Shown here piece by piece: positions 33,009 through 46,215 of a stretch of 64,000 nucleotides of DNA. The notes under the pieces were generated by a model that saw nothing but the letters and a program-made list of their open reading frames with translations, searched no databases and had not been told where the DNA came from. This stretch comes from Usnea hakonensis. Its lineage: Eukaryota > Ascomycota > Lecanoromycetes > Lecanorales > Parmeliaceae. The first letter of the stretch is position 1, and each line of letters begins with the position of its first letter. The DNA lies in contig BLJB01000051.1 in NCBI GenBank assembly GCA_013423325.1, positions 124,001 through 188,000 on the forward strand, read 5' to 3'. The translations under genes were made by a program, and so were the position numbers.

Positions 33009-35055
33009 TTAGAAATTATACGCATCTGGCCTGCTGTAAGACGGGATCTGTGTGCTGGACGGGGCATACGTAGTCGCTGGATCCCAATCGTATGCCGAGG
33101 AGAAGGTTGATCCTCTGCTTTCCCTTCTCGTAGTCGTCGGGGGGGAAAAGGGCCTGCCGGGACTGGTTCTGCCGGTTGGCGGTTGGTAAGGTCTGCTATA
33201 GCTCTCCCTCGAGAAGGACCTGCCCACGCTCGGCGGCTGTGGGGTTGAGAAACTGAGGTTTGGACTTTTGTAGTCGGCTTCTTGGGGTAAGGAGAAGCTT
33301 AGGTGTCGGGCCTTTGATTCGCCTTCTTTACCGAAGTAGTCGCTTGTATATTGGCTCGAGGGTGATGGTGGCGAGTGCAGTGGATGTGACTGTTCCTTCT
33401 CGTGTACTGAATTCGGACTTGTGACGATGGGGTTGGGTCTTTTGGACATGTCGGAAGTGTTGGGTGGTGAGTTTATCATTTCGTAATTTTTGGGACTGTT
33501 TGAGTAGCCACGGGCGTCGACGGAGACAAAGTCATTTCTTTTGGTGAAGGGACGTCTAGCAAGCTCTATCCAGCCAACGAGCATGGACGTTCGGCCAATA
33601 AAGACCAAAGTCCATATACCATTCAGCTGTGATGTATGTCAGTCACACCCATTGTTCGTCTTTAGACTTGTTTAGACTTGTACCACTCACGGAGAGCAAG
33701 ACTAAGCCCGCCATGACCGTTCCCTCATTCGCCACTATACCTGTCTGCTTTACTTTGCCCAAGCAAGCAGTTTTGTCGCCACCATTAAGTACCAAACAAA
33801 GCAGCCATGGCTCTGCCTTCTCCAAATGTTGCACGGCCGCTGTAACAGTGTTGTCCATCTGGACGAAAACGATGGACAGGAAAACAACATTTACAATAAT
33901 AATAAGCACGATGGCAGTCCCTCGCCACTGCAGCCCAATGACCTTTTTAATTCTTCGATACGCTTGTCCGGCAGTCACGGTCTTGACGCTGCCGCTATGA
34001 GATGAATGGGTAGGGAGACCAGAGCTAGCTTGTGTTGTGGAATTGGCGCTTCCATCATCGAAAAGCGATTTGATATACACCTTGATACAGTAGCCGAAAG
34101 TGACAAATTGCAAAATCGTCGAGACGGCGGCGAAGACCAACAGAGGTCCCCAGTAGTCTTGCAGAGCTTTCGTGTGGTTGATGTGACATGTATCCCCGAA
34201 TCTGTATGATACTTCTGTAAGTGGAAGAGTGATCGCAAGGAACAAGGCCGGTATTCCCCATCCTGCAATCAGCGAAGACCAGAAGAATTTCTTCCCTGTT
34301 ACAACTTGCCAGCAAATCTGCAGGTGTATCGATAGGGAACGAAGAAAGCCTTCAGGAATTAGCAAGTCAACTTCCAAAACTCATAAGATGTATACACCCA
34401 CCCCACATGATTGCCGCAAAGCCTCCAAATAGCAAAAACGCGCCGGAAAAAGCACAACTTTTGTCGGAATACATATCATTTGGTGTGATAGCATCATGGC
34501 ACTGCTCTGGCTTGGCACCCAAGGGGATGATGAAACCCAACTGAATGGTCAGCTCCTCTGAATAAGTATTTGGCATCGGACGACGTACTTGCAAGAAGCA
34601 TATTGCGACTACTAGCCCAATTGTAAGATAATGCCGGTTGGTCTTTTGCACTGGCAGGACAATGAAGGTGAGGAGCAGTGACATTGAGCATACCATGCCT
34701 GCAACATTGAGCCAATTCGCGGCTTTTGGTATCGTATTGAAGCCTGTGCATACGTGTTATTAGCTGGCCGTGTCACATTTGTCAGTCCAGCCATCACCCA
34801 CCGTCTGAGTACACCCAATCTGTTATAGGGCATGGCAAGCAGCAATCGATGGTACCTTCAGCGGTGGGAACAGGTGCGCAGAAGCGGCCGTCGAGATCTA
34901 AATGCGCTTCAGCGAGCTGTCGAGGAGCTACCGATAGTCTCTGAAAGGCACTCACACCCCACAGTGCTGGTGAAACTCGACAGCTGCAAGAAAGGCGAAG
35001 AGCAAAGTCCTCGTGCCTCGGTGATATTGCCCATTGGATAGAGTGCGCTCGCCAT
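33009..35055 (-). CDS. Seven-transmembrane receptor-like protein with Cys-rich N-terminus
   Basis: Six exons, complement of 34956-35055, 34802-34897, 34589-34743, 34402-34540, 33691-34349 and 33009-33626, give 588 aa with consistent phases. The N-terminal domain contains RFCAP...DCCLPCPITDWVYSD. Hydrophobic segments follow: NVAGMVCSMSLLLTFIVLP, LTIGLVVAICFLQLGFIIPL, GAFLLFGGFAAIMWG, GWGIPALFLAITLPL, WGPLLVFAAVSTILQFVTF, GTAIVLIIIVNVVFLSIVF and AGLVLLSLNGIWTLVFIG. The ~170-residue tail is Ser/Pro-rich with many possible phosphosites. The plan resembles fungal GPCRs of the family-2/Frizzled-like group; the cAMP-receptor-like class is an alternative. Ligand and G-protein coupling are unknown. 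Confidence 0.75.
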
Positions 35056-37377
35056 TTTTGCGTGGAAATTTTTGATGGCAGTCTATATGTTCCAGTCTGA
35101 TGTCCACCAATGACTCTCAATATCTCGTCATCACGTATAGTATGCTCCAAACCTCAATGTGTTGGGTTTCAACGTCTCATGTGGTAAAGGTCCAAAGCGC
35201 TTTTGTGAACCTAGGAGGGCAACAACGCGTGGAAGCACAGGTAAATAGAGTCTATAGAGAGACGACGGAAATGGAAGCGGATACAAAGTTGGCAATGCTG
35301 CAGAACGTCATATAAATTGGACTTCAAAATAGGAAAGAGAGACGATGGTTCAAGATTGGAAAGCATCTGATTAATACAAATAGAGATATCACCCGCATTT
35401 TCCAGAGCTATGACTCCATCGGGGAACTCGCAGGATGGCGATTTGGTGAAATCTGATCCTTAGTGATCCCATGTGGACCGCGGTTACAAGCGTGTGCCCT
35501 GGGAGTGTATCTCGAGGGAGCCAGTAAGCATGCAGAACATGGATGTAAGGTGGTCCTAAGGACCGTCATGTTGACTTCGTCGAAGTCCGGGCCCAACGGC
35601 ACGGTTTAAGTGTGTGGCCAATGAGCTGAACAATCACAGGGTAGTTTAAAATGAGTTTCACACCTACAAAGTCTTCATCGGCTCGTCTGTCGTTGAGGAA
35701 GTAGAGGCTAGAGCAAGTTAGGGAATAGTAAAGAAGAGTAAAGAGGGTGGAGCTACCTCACTTGCGGTTGCAGTTTCTGAGTGGGTGGGAGATCAGTCGC
35801 TAGGCTCTGTGGCGAGGCGCCGGAGAAAATGCAATTTGGAGATAGCGTAGCCGGGCCCATAAATATTATTGGACCATGATAATCACCCCTAGAGCCCCAA
35901 AAGAATTCAAAAGATTGGGGGCAATCCTTGCCTTCCTTCGGGGGCTCGGCCTGATAGTGAGTGATGGCCTACCGGGTCCAGGCGGCAAGGCTGATCTCTT
36001 CCCATATTATTTACTCTATGAAAATGCGAACACCTCTGCACCATGGCGTACGCTATGCAGTAACCATCTGCATTTAAAAGTTGCTTAAATCCTGTCGCAT
36101 ATACCATCGCTGATAGACTTTGGACGGAGTAGGCTCCAATTGTCGGCCTGACCGCAAACAGCAGTCAGCTTTCAGTAGCTATTAGCCTACGTGCCCGCGG
36201 TCCGTCTAACGGCCCAGGCCAGAGGCATTTCGTCGAAGGATTTATTTATAAACAAAGACTGAGCTACTTAGCTCTTCTGTGCTGGTCTGACATAGGTAGC
36301 TTGACCAGCGATCTGACCTGTAGGAGTACATGGCAGATACCTTGAGCTGAAAGGAGTTGGTGGGGCCCATGTTTAAAGCATCCGATTCCTCGTCGTCAGG
36401 CCAGTCACGTTACGAATCACGGGCTCGCCAAGACGGGATGCCTGCAAAAACATGAGAGACGATGACTGTTGGTGATTTAAGGTAACTTCTGACTGGTTAG
36501 GGTAAAGTAATGATGAGCCATTTCGTGTTAAGCGTCAGCGGCAAAAGTGGTCGTGAGAAAGGAGCTAAACTCTATTGAATCAACGACCTTCCAATCATTT
36601 TGCATACTAGACCTTTTCTTTTGATGGAGTCTTACCTTCATTGCACCTGTCTCATTGGAAAGGAAAGTTGAGCCGGCCACCTCCTTCTCTTGCTAGTAAA
36701 TGTGGTAGGGCCGAGGGCTCATTGCTCCGAATGCGAATGCGAATGGGAATCTCCTCACCGTGAAGCTTTTGCCGCTTTAAAGTCTTTCCGGGCGGAGTCG
36801 CGGAGAAAAGAAGAACGAGAAAGGAAGAGAGAGTGGCGACGACAGCGTAATTCTTTTGGCACGAGAGAATCATCGTCACGACAGGCCACTGCCGATGCTG
36901 GAAAAAGAAAAATATCAAATGGGTATCTGCCCCATCGGTATGGGACCTCCGTATTTCCATGCTTCATTACTTGCCTCTATAGTCGATACTGTGCAATCTT
37001 GCACCTTTCAGGCATGATGCCGTCTCCCCGTCAAGCTTCAGAGCTACGCAATTTGTAATGACTGAAGTGGAGAGCTTCATATTGTAATCTGTACATCGTC
37101 TCCACCTCCCTCATTGAGCAATTGCTGTGGTCTGGTACATCAAGAAATTTCAGAGGCGTCGAATAGAGATGGAGGTGATAATGCAAGACTAATCTCCCTC
37201 GGCACATAGCCTGGATGTGTCATATTCTTCTACAATCTCTTCCTTCGCCTTCGGTAACGGATTGAAAACCTCGGGTCTTCTTATTCCCTACAAAGTCTCC
37301 GAGCCTGTAGCTGCACTCGGCATGACTTCAAATTCGAACTAAATACTTGGACATCTATTGTACAGAAACCCCCAGGA
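35056..37377. other. 2.3-kb intergenic region
   Basis: Upstream region of the receptor gene and 3' flank of ERV46. The plus-strand frame at 36690-37058 is Arg/Glu-rich but has no domain and no family feel; not called. A long upstream region is common for regulated fungal receptor genes, but no specific site is claimed. Confidence 0.45.
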
Positions 37378-38866
37378 TCACCGCTGATGCAACTTTTTGA
37401 TTCTGGTAGCGCCCTCGTAAACCCCCCGATCTATCGCCGCAGCAACGGTCAAAGTACCTCCGATGACCGCGCAGACGCCCGTCAGGAACCCTGCAAAGGT
37501 CTTGGTTCGCTCTTCTCGGTTGATGACTTTCATCGGCGATATGTCGTAACTGAAGAAAACACCTGGAATGCCGCCCCTGGTACACCGTTAACCAACATCA
37601 TTTGACAATCCAAAACAGGAGGGCACGTCTTACCTTGCGTGCAGCCTTTCCTTGTGGCCCTCCTGCGAGTCACTTCCCCCACTTAGACTTCTCTTGTGAC
37701 TAGTCACCGAGTACTGGTGCGTCTCCAAGCTCCCGTCGTCGCCTCTCCCATGACTTCCTACTGGCAAAATATCATTCAAGAGTGCATCATCCTGCCCACC
37801 AAAGGCACCGTTCTTCCCTTGCCACCCAAGCGGGAGATAGCTTGTACTAACCACCTTCACAAAATACATGTAATTAAATGCGGGATCATCTGTGACCTGC
37901 TCTGTCTGGTCCAGCGGATTCAGATGATGGTTCGTCCATGGCATCGCATTCTTTGCTCCAAGCCTCTGCGTTACACTTTCTGGCACCTGGGGCCCAAAAC
38001 GCAGATGATGGATCTGATGCGTAAAAGTATGTGGCTTTCCATCCGGCGTATCCAAGTAGTTGTTCAAATCATGCACATGCATTGCTCCATTGCTGAAACT
38101 CCTTCCTGGCGCAATGTGGAAATTTCCAATGACTTTGTTGACACGAAATCCGCCTTCAATACGACATCCTTGGCCGCGCTGGGCGTCTAGCTTCTCGCTG
38201 TAGTGTTCACGTTCGCATTGTTCGACATTTTCGCCACGGCCAAAAGCCCAAGAGACTGAGGCGTAGGCTTCCCGGACTTCTTCGCAGGTGTTGCAGCAGC
38301 CAGATTTCATGGCTGTGGGAGGCGCAACAGCACCGTAGCAGTTGCCGCAATAGTCGGGATCGAGGTGGGAGGCCGATTCTTCACCGTGACTAGGAGATTA
38401 TGAGAAGGCTAAATAGGAGTATCGGTTGAGAGCTCTTACAGGTTCAAGGACGAGATTGAGATGGGGAGACCACCCTCTGATACAGGTGCAAGCTGGACCT
38501 TGCTAAGACCATCTTTGACGCCTGTCTGTTGCTCGCCAGATACGTCCATCACGTCGAGTGTGAGGAGTTCGCAAGGTATCCGGGGAAAGGAGACATTGAG
38601 ATGTATTTCCATTCGTTCTCCTGCAATCTGCTGTGTTAGCACCTGTAAATTCTGCCATATCCTTACTTCCTACCTCGCCCCTTATCTACTATGAGCTCCG
38701 GGTGCACCGTCACCCGCCTGTAATCTGACCATTCTCCCCATACCAAATAAAACACAATAAGCAATGAAGCTATTGTAACAATGCCCCCCGATGTCGTCCG
38801 TACCCTCGCATCTTCTACTGTTTTAGTGAAAGCGTCTAGCCGTGTGAAACGGGATTTGGCTGGCAT
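37378..38866 (-). CDS. ERV46: ER-Golgi cargo receptor ERV46 (ERGIC3)
   Basis: COPII vesicle membrane protein that works with Erv41 in retrieving ER residents and sorting cargo. Four exons, complement of 38674-38866, 38440-38620, 37634-38389 and 37378-37576, give 442 aa. The N-terminus (RLDAFTKTVEDARVRTTSGG) leads into TM1 IVTIASLLIVFYLVWGEW. The luminal part has FPRIPCELLTLDVMDVSGEQQ, the CGNCYGA and SGCCNTCEEVREAY cysteine motifs, and QRGQGCRIEGGFRVNKVIGNFHI-type sequence. TM2 is FAGFLTGVCAVIGGTLTVAAAIDR. The GIPGVFFSYDISPM block is assembled across the last intron. Divergent from LCL3. Confidence 0.95.
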
Positions 38867-39225
38867 GTTTGCTCTGTCAAGGCGAGGTCGAGCCTGGTTG
38901 CCGAGTCTCCGGCCGCCCAGACAGAGGCGAGCCTCCTGCGGTGAGAAGAATGTGCGACGAACTAGCCCAAAGCCAGAAAAGACGACAATAAGTAAGGCCC
39001 AAATTTCTGGAGTAAGAGTTGTAGAATCGAAATCAATTGATAATGTTTAATTAATACTAATAGTAATCTGGACACTTTTTCTCACCAGTTTGGCACACGC
39101 AATTGGCGCGTGGCACAGCAAAGGCTCCGCGCGCTTGTAGCATTTCCATTCCCCGGATTTGAAAAGTAAGTAAACTCACTAAACTCCACATTCCATTCTG
39201 CGTCCTTGAGCATCCATACTCCGTC
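38867..39225. promoter_or_regulatory. Divergent promoter ERV46/LCL3
   Basis: 359 bp between start codons, holding both promoters. No named element recognised. Confidence 0.5.
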
Positions 39226-40050
39226 ATGCCATGGCTACCCTGGACATCTAAGCCAGACGAAAAGAAGAAGCCTGTAAACTGGACCGACACCCTAAACGCA
39301 ACTGATTGGTTCCACTACACCGATCCTCGCAATGTGATCCCTGTGTTTCTACTCACAGCAACAGTGGTCGGTAGCTACTCATTCTATGTCTCCTACCTAC
39401 GGCGTATACCACAAGCGACACTGATACAGCCCTCATTTTGGAGAAAGAGGAGTTTGTTTGGGAGGGTTACGAAGGTGGGCGATGGAGATGGCTTCAGATT
39501 GTTTCATATGCCGGGGGGTAGATTGGCGGGATGGGAGTGGTTGCCTTGGAGAAAAGTGCCGGACGGAAGAGCAGGGTTGAGAGACAATACCGTATGTGTG
39601 GTGTTGTAGGATCGGATCTGGCGAGAAAAAGCGCTGATGGATCACAAGGTCTCGATACGATTAGCTGGCATCGATGCTCCTGAAGGCGCGCATTTCGGCA
39701 ACCCTGCGCAGCCATATTCGAAAGAAGCGCTAGATTGGCTGACAGACTACATACTACACAGGCGCGTCAGAGCCTATGTATACAAAAAGGATCAGTATGA
39801 TAGAGCCGTCGCGACTGTGTATGTGCGCAGAGGGCTTTTACGGCGAGATGTGGGATTTCGGATGCTAAAACTGGGGCTGGCGACGGTGTACGAGGCGAAG
39901 ACGGGCATCGAATTCGGTCCGGGCTTGGAAGACAAATATAGGAAAGCGGAATTGTGGGCGAAGACGAGAAGGAAGGGCCTCTGGGAGGGCGCCAATGACA
40001 AGGACTTTGAGACTCCCAGGAATTACAAAACCAAGCATGCAAACAAGTGA
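39226..40050 (+). CDS. LCL3: Probable membrane-anchored endonuclease LCL3
   Basis: Staphylococcal-nuclease-like protein found in fungal mitochondria/ER membranes. Exons 39226-39591 and 39649-40050 (57-bp intron) give 255 aa. A single membrane segment (VIPVFLLTATVVGSYSFYVSYL) precedes the SNase domain, which shows GRVTKVGDGDGFRLFH, then across the intron RLAGIDAPEGAHFG, AYVYKKDQYDRAVATVYV, RDVGFRMLKLGLATVYEAK and the final RRKGLWEG. These are the landmark blocks of the LCL3 family, and length is normal. Confidence 0.93.
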
Positions 40051-40155
40051 CTTGAAGAGCAAAGAAGCTTGAGTTTTGGTTTTTGAAGAGCAAGTATATC
40101 ATCTTGGCACCCTGACTTGACGACAGCTTGATCGGTGATATGGTTCTTGGGGCAT

Positions 40156-41388
40156 TCATCCCTGGACTCTGAACGTGCGACCGCTTGCTGTCTTCCGTTC
40201 TCTCTCCTCGTTTTCCGGTCTCGCCCTGTTGAGTACTGCAAAGAGAATCAAAGAATCAGCATCCATACAATAGCCGGAGAAGCATTGAGGTACAGACCTT
40301 GCAGGAAATCCGCAGTCCGTCGTCGCATCCTCGAGTGAATATAAGCCTGCAGCGTGCTACATCAGCTTGGGCTCCGACACAGTATTTATCGAAATCCCTT
40401 ACTTTTGAGGCTTTGATGTGATAGTGGAAATAGTCTCGGAAAGTCTGAATATGGGAGATGGTTTCTTCCCTCCGTTGAGGTGTAAGATGCCTGGGAAATA
40501 GCACTGAGGACTATTAGCTGCAATTTCGAAATGATTAGCCAATCCGCAATACCAAATGTCACATAGCCCACTTCTCCATTTGTTCCATCTGCTAGCCCCC
40601 TCACGCCTTGCAACTCGAGCGGGGGCTCATTCCGGAATAGCACCTGAGGGGCATTCTGTATAGCCCTCCTCCTCGCATCGACAAATTCTTGCAAGAATAC
40701 CTTGCCAAACACCCGGTCCGTCTCTTCTCGGAAGATGGTACTGAAGATGACCGTAACCCTGTCATGGCTCGCTTTTATATAGATAGCTTCTTCATCTCTA
40801 TAATGAATTGCCATCACTTCTCCGCCCTCTCGTACACCTTCTGGCGCAGATTCGCTCGTGAATTTCGATGCCTGCTCTTGCCTGTGCGCGAAATCGTCAA
40901 AGGCTCTTTCGAAAGGGGCAGCCATGGCATTGCGCTTGAGAAGTGAAACCCGACGTATGAGGTCCTGTCGTGCTTCTGCAACGTATCTCATGAGCTGTGC
41001 TCTCATTGCAGTCAATCCGGGAACTGCTCACCTGTGTCGGCAGGCAGATTTTCCAAGTCGATTAGCACTGAGAAGTCATAGCCCGCTTCCGGAGTAACAA
41101 TATATGAGCCGTATTCTCTCTCGAGGACCTCTTGGGCACCATACTGAAGAAGCTCTTTGTAGCATTTGACTGCAATGGAAATGAGGATTTTCGATTTAGT
41201 TTCGGGCGTCGAGACGTGAAAGGCGACGTTGTCGAAGTCCGAGACAACTTGATCAATGGATACCGGAGGGGCTCTGGTCTCCGAATCAGCAGCTACTTCG
41301 ATACAGATACCATGGACGAGAGCCACCCTGAGAAACGCTCTGTGAGCAAGGCTTGAATGAGCACGTTCTGGTAATCTAAGAGAAGCAT
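40156..41388 (-). CDS. ARPC2: Arp2/3 complex subunit 2 (p34)
   Basis: Structural subunit that anchors the Arp2/3 complex to the mother actin filament. Six exons, complement of 41327-41388, 41032-41273, 40553-40975, 40403-40503, 40298-40346 and 40156-40235, give 318 aa. Family sequence is read across every junction: MLLLDYQNVLIQALLTERFSG-APPVSIDQ, STPETKSKILISI, SLLKRNAMAAPFERAF, AIHYRDEEAIYIKASHDRV, TVIFSTIFREETDRVFGKVF, GYVTFVLFPRHL, TFRDYFHYHIKASK-AYIHSRMRRR, and C-terminal ERKTASGRTFR. The gene has the second-highest intron density of the window. Convergent with LCL3, 105 bp apart. Confidence 0.95.
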
Positions 41389-42410
41389 AGTAGTGGCGCA
41401 AATACTCTACAGCATGTTCTGGAAGTCACAATGATCATACACAGAGGGTCGAGAAAACTATGATCGGTTGCCTTGTACGCGTGGAATTAGCTATAGTCCA
41501 AAGCTACCTACAAAGGTGCTTTTTGTACTGTGAGGGCCGCTTTAGCGAGTGCTTCAGTGACAAGGGTTAAGCCCTATCACGCCAGAGTGGCCCTGTCGAT
41601 GTTGTTCCAATATCATCTGCAGAGGACTTCGGGTCTGGCTTTCAGACAAAATGTTTCTCCTCGACGTGGGAACTTGTGTCAAGAATATACAGATCTGTAC
41701 TCTAGAATCTGATTCAAGACCCTATCCTTTAGTATATGTGTAAAACGGTGAACAACAGTCAGATGCAGCAGGCGCAGATCCTAACTTCGTCGATGACCGA
41801 GGGACACAAAGGGTAGGACATTCATATCGAAGAGGAAGCCAAAGTCTACTTTATGCACAAACGGCGTAAATTTGTGACATGATGTCCTTCTTTTGGGTAT
41901 TATCTAAATACACAGCTTCACTCGTCCATCCCCCAAGCCAGCGCTCCTGCGCCGCAGAGCAATGAAGAATGCTTTCCATCTTGGACAACGATATGGTGAA
42001 GACTCCTCCATAATTTTTCCCTTTCCACTCCCTCAAAAAAGTACATAGAATTTTAGAATCAACTCATCCTTCGACGCGGTTGAATGTGATGGTAAAAAAA
42101 CGATGGGTGATGTAGACAGTCCGTGGCGATACGTCGCTCTTCGAAACATGACCCTCGACATAAGAGACATTATAAATAAACAATAATATTCCGCCCGGAA
42201 GCCCCATGGATTAAATTTTACCGCCTGCGCCGACTCGTTTCCTCAGAGCGGCTAACCAGCATTAAGTGAAATCCTCCCTATACAGTCACAATGAAAGAAA
42301 AAAACGCCCCCGTTGCGCCGTCGCTGGTAGTCTTGGCGCCGGAAATGGAACGCCGATATGGTAAAGGAGTGGGTATCATGTCGTCAGATCGCTGGAAAAG
42401 GTGGGAAAGA
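41389..42410. other. Intergenic ARPC2 promoter / RAX2 3' flank
   Basis: No gene recognised. Short frames only. Confidence 0.45.
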
Positions 42411-45400
42411 TCAGAGCATCGGGGGTTCTCTACTCGCACCCAAACGGCCGAATAGGTGCTCCGGTGGTATTCGACCCATGTTGCTGGTCTTGTCAAAGTA
42501 GCTGGTTGGGGCAGGGGTGTAACCCTCGTGCTTGCGTCTGTAGCGCTCGATGAGAATACCGGCAACGACAAGCAGGAAGATGGCGCCTAATGCGCAAGCT
42601 AGGGCGATGAGAACAACGAACCCAACGGCCATGTGGCCACCTGGATTGAAATTAGCAGAGAGTCTCGTTACAGATGTTGCAAAGGGTGTAGCTGACCTGC
42701 GTTCTTGAAAACAATTGCGTTCTCGGAAAACAGATTAGACAGACTTCCTGGACCATTGCCGGAAGTGGACAGTATGAATGGAGAGAACGTGGTCCCGTTA
42801 AAGAGAGCGGCAGAAACGTTGCCAAACGATGGTAGAGTCAATTGGCCAGTTACTAGGAGGACCATCTTACTTGAGACAAGATCACTGCTCTCGTGACTCT
42901 TTCCCAATTGAAGAACCGATAGGCCCAGGATGATAGTATCTTTGCCCAGAGTGTCGCCAATGGACGTAAATTGGTTGCCAGCATACTTCATGAGAAAGGC
43001 AGATCCATTAGTACTTTTACCGGCAACCCAGAACTCAGAAGCCTCATTGTTTGCGGGTCCAATCGCCGTTACTGGTCCTGGAACAGCGCTGGCGGCATCA
43101 AGTGCTTTCCACTCGGTCTTTGAGGTGTCGTAAGTCGCCAGCACTGTGACGTTGTCATTGATTGTCAGATTTCCGCCAGCGAGTAACTGATTATTCCCTT
43201 GCCAAGCGAATGCAGAGACATTTCCACCAAGCCCATTGCCTGGCTGATTCCAAACACCATTCCGGAAAACGCAGACAGCAGGGCAACCTAATGACCCTGC
43301 CGTAGCAAAGTTACCGCCAACATAAATCTCAGGGTTATTTGGCTTCACAGTAATCGCATTTACGGCAACGTCGTTGCCTCCAAAGGCTGGCGGCTGAGGA
43401 TATGAATAGCCTGCTTGTTCCATGTCATAGACAATGAGCCCGTTGACAGGAGCGTTGTTGACGCTTCCTGAGATTGTCCCCCCAGCATAGAGAAGAGTGC
43501 TCGTCGTTGCGAGAGCGAGGAAGGTTGAGTCTGTATCCAAGCCTGCGGGTAGGCCGGAGACAATGCCTGTACTACTGCCAGTGTTGTTCAGAAAAGCGAG
43601 ATTGTCGATTGAAGTACCATTAGCTGCGGTCGCTGTGAAGGAACCTCCAAGGACGGTCACGTTGAGATTGTCATTGTTATAGAAAAGACCTGTCACCACA
43701 CCGTTGGTATTTTGTCCACTGATTGCTCTTTTACGGGTCACGGGCCCAATCGGTGGTGGCTGAATGCCCAGCTTAAGAGCATTGATAGCCAGAGGGTTTG
43801 GTGTGAGGGAAACTGCATCATCAGCAGACATGTCTTGTGAAGACAGTGTCCCAGCGAGCAGTGTCGCGCTTCCAGACACGTTGGTCATCGCACTTAGCTG
43901 ACCAGATATTGCAGGCGACTGGAGATCCAGATTCTGCAGCCAATTTTGCTGAGTAGGTACCCATATGGCTAAACCCGCCACTGACACCGCTTTGCTTGAT
44001 CCCGTCGCCAGTATCTGATCAAAGTCCCCGTTGACGGATACGCACACTTCTGGCTGATCAGTCGTGATATTAATTGTCAATGTGACTATACTGTCAACAG
44101 CTCCATTAACTCCAGCACCTAGGGCTTCCCAAGTTTGACTTGTGGTATTGAAGATCGCGACGTAATTCAATCCAGGAAAACTCCCGTTTGCGGTATTCGT
44201 GAAATTGCCTCCCATGAACAACAAATCGGCGTATGGTATCATGCTGGATACCTCGGCATTGAGACCGCCATTTGGTAGAGCTGTAGAATTGCCCTTTCCG
44301 ATTGAGAAGATGTTTTTGAAGCCAATGTCCTGGTTTGAAAAATTGCCACCAACATAGGTAACGTTATTCTGCACCTGGATGGTTGTAATGCTGGCTCCTG
44401 CATTCAAGCCCATGCCTGCGCTGTCAATCGCAGAGCTTGAAAAATTGTCATCGGTGTTGTTGACATTCGGATTGAACTCGTATAGGCCGTTCAAGCCACC
44501 AGTCGAATCTGTGAGGTTGAATTGGACTCGTTGAGCCACTAGTGTGACGCCGTCCTTCTGGCCGGATAGAGCAGCGAGTGTCACAGTAGGTCGGAAATCA
44601 TCGCCATTAGCATCAACTGGACCTTGATATATCAAATCGTATTTATCGTAATTGTTGGTTTGATAGATGACTGTCTGCGTCGATACGCCTGGTGCAGGTG
44701 GTGTGGTATAACTTCCTGTGACGTTGACGATGCCGCGAGTACCGCAGGTGTTATCTTGTAAACAGCCTGGGGTGAACATGGTGACTGAATAATTGCCTTT
44801 CTGTTTCACATCTGGCTTGAAAATTACCGACACATCATCTGTGCTGACACCTGGCCCGATAAGGTTTGCAGTTAGGTATTCCGAGTTACTTTGCAGAGAT
44901 GGCGATACCGTCCATGGACCAGTGGCAGTAGAATTGGAGCCATATTTGGTATTTGCGCAGCTCGGTTCATTGGACGTATCTACCGCGTAGGCAAAGATAT
45001 CTGGAAGGATTAGCGAGCTCTCAAAATGCGGCTGAATTCGATATTACCGTTCTGGAACAGCTCGATTCCATCGAGCCCACCTCCTGCGCCATACCAAGCG
45101 GATATGTCAATTCGAAATGCACTCATACCCACTGTGTTGATGAATCTGAAGTCCTGGTATGGCAATGCTTTATTTGATGACAATGGACATAGCGCATCAC
45201 AGTGCTCTTCGACGCCCGTGTCTGGGTCAGTGTAGGTAAAATTCATGATGCCGTCGATTGGTATGGCTGTGAAACGGAATGTTTGCGTTCCTCGGCCGTC
45301 TTGGTGGGTATTCCATACCCTCAGCAAGCTTGGCTCGTACCCAAAGTTCATGTCCGCTCTCCACCACCCAGGAGAGTTATCTTCAAGGAGCCACGTATTC

Positions 45401-46215
45401 CCAGGTCCATCATCCCCAGTCGTCTTGCAAATAATATTTGAAGGATTGTTGAAGCCGGGTGTACTCGAGTTCGATGATGATGAAATGTTAGCAGAACCGA
45501 TGTTGATGACTTGCTGGTCGAGCTGGGTAGGCATGACCGTAGTCGAGTTGCCAAGTCCAGTAAACGACCCGCCGAAAATAATACTTCCGTTGGATTCCTT
45601 TATAATCGTATTTACTGGACCATTGAAACCCGCAAAAGGCAAATTGGCCCATCCAGTCATCCCAACCCAAGCAACTGCGTTTGTTTTTGAATTGCCGCCT
45701 GTGAATTGACCACCGACGTAAACTGTGTTTGAATCTTGATCACAGAGTACCGCGTTCACCGAGCCAGTGAGGCCAGGTAGGGGGCTTACGTTCCCTGTCG
45801 TTGTGTCGTACATTGCAACTCCTTGCGAGGGTACACCAGCCAACTCGGTGAAGTCTCCTCCGACTACCACTCCTGCTAATTTTCCACTCGACATGAAGAA
45901 TGGGCACATGGCCTTGATTTGCCCGTCCGCCACGGCCGTTGTCGCAAAGTCCCCATTCGGTAGTTGTGTGATGAGCGCTTGGGAGGCATTCGTCTGGAAG
46001 GTGTTTTCCGACTGCTGCGCGTAGGTGTATAATGATATAGCGTCAAAGTCTCCTGTGAGAGCGACTCTCCCTAATTGTGCCAGGTCGAGGTCTGGAGATG
46101 GAACAGGCGTGTAGTTGACTCCTTGCGTCGGCCGTATCAGAGTCAGGACGGGCCATAATTGTATGAGAAACGCGAATTCAGCCGCGGTCGGGCCAAAGAA
46201 TGAGGAGAGCCTCAT
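42411..46215 (-). CDS. RAX2: Polarity landmark protein RAX2
   Basis: Type I membrane glycoprotein that marks growth sites and works with Rax1 in bud-site or hyphal polarity. Exons: complement of 45048-46215, 42697-45000 and 42411-42640 (introns 47 and 56 bp), 1,233 aa. An N-terminal signal sequence (FAFLIQLWPVLTLIRPTQG) is followed by repeated Kelch-like VxVGGxF units (VVVGGDFTELAG, VYVGGQFTGG, IIFGGSFTGLGN, IYVGGNFATAGS, LLAGGNLTI), many N-x-S/T sites, and a single C-terminal membrane helix GFVVLIALACALGAIFLLVVAG with a short tail YTPAPTSYFDKTSNMGR. The LFQ-N-DIFAYAVD junction and NAG-GHMAVGF junction match the family. Confidence 0.94.

Noticed and set aside
36690..37058. 122-codon Arg/Glu-rich frame
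   Set aside because: No homology pattern; composition alone does not support a gene, and it lies in a long upstream region.
40156..40235. Frameshift at the end of ARPC2
   Set aside because: Careful rereading of the GAGAGAG run restores the ERKTASGRTFR end in frame.
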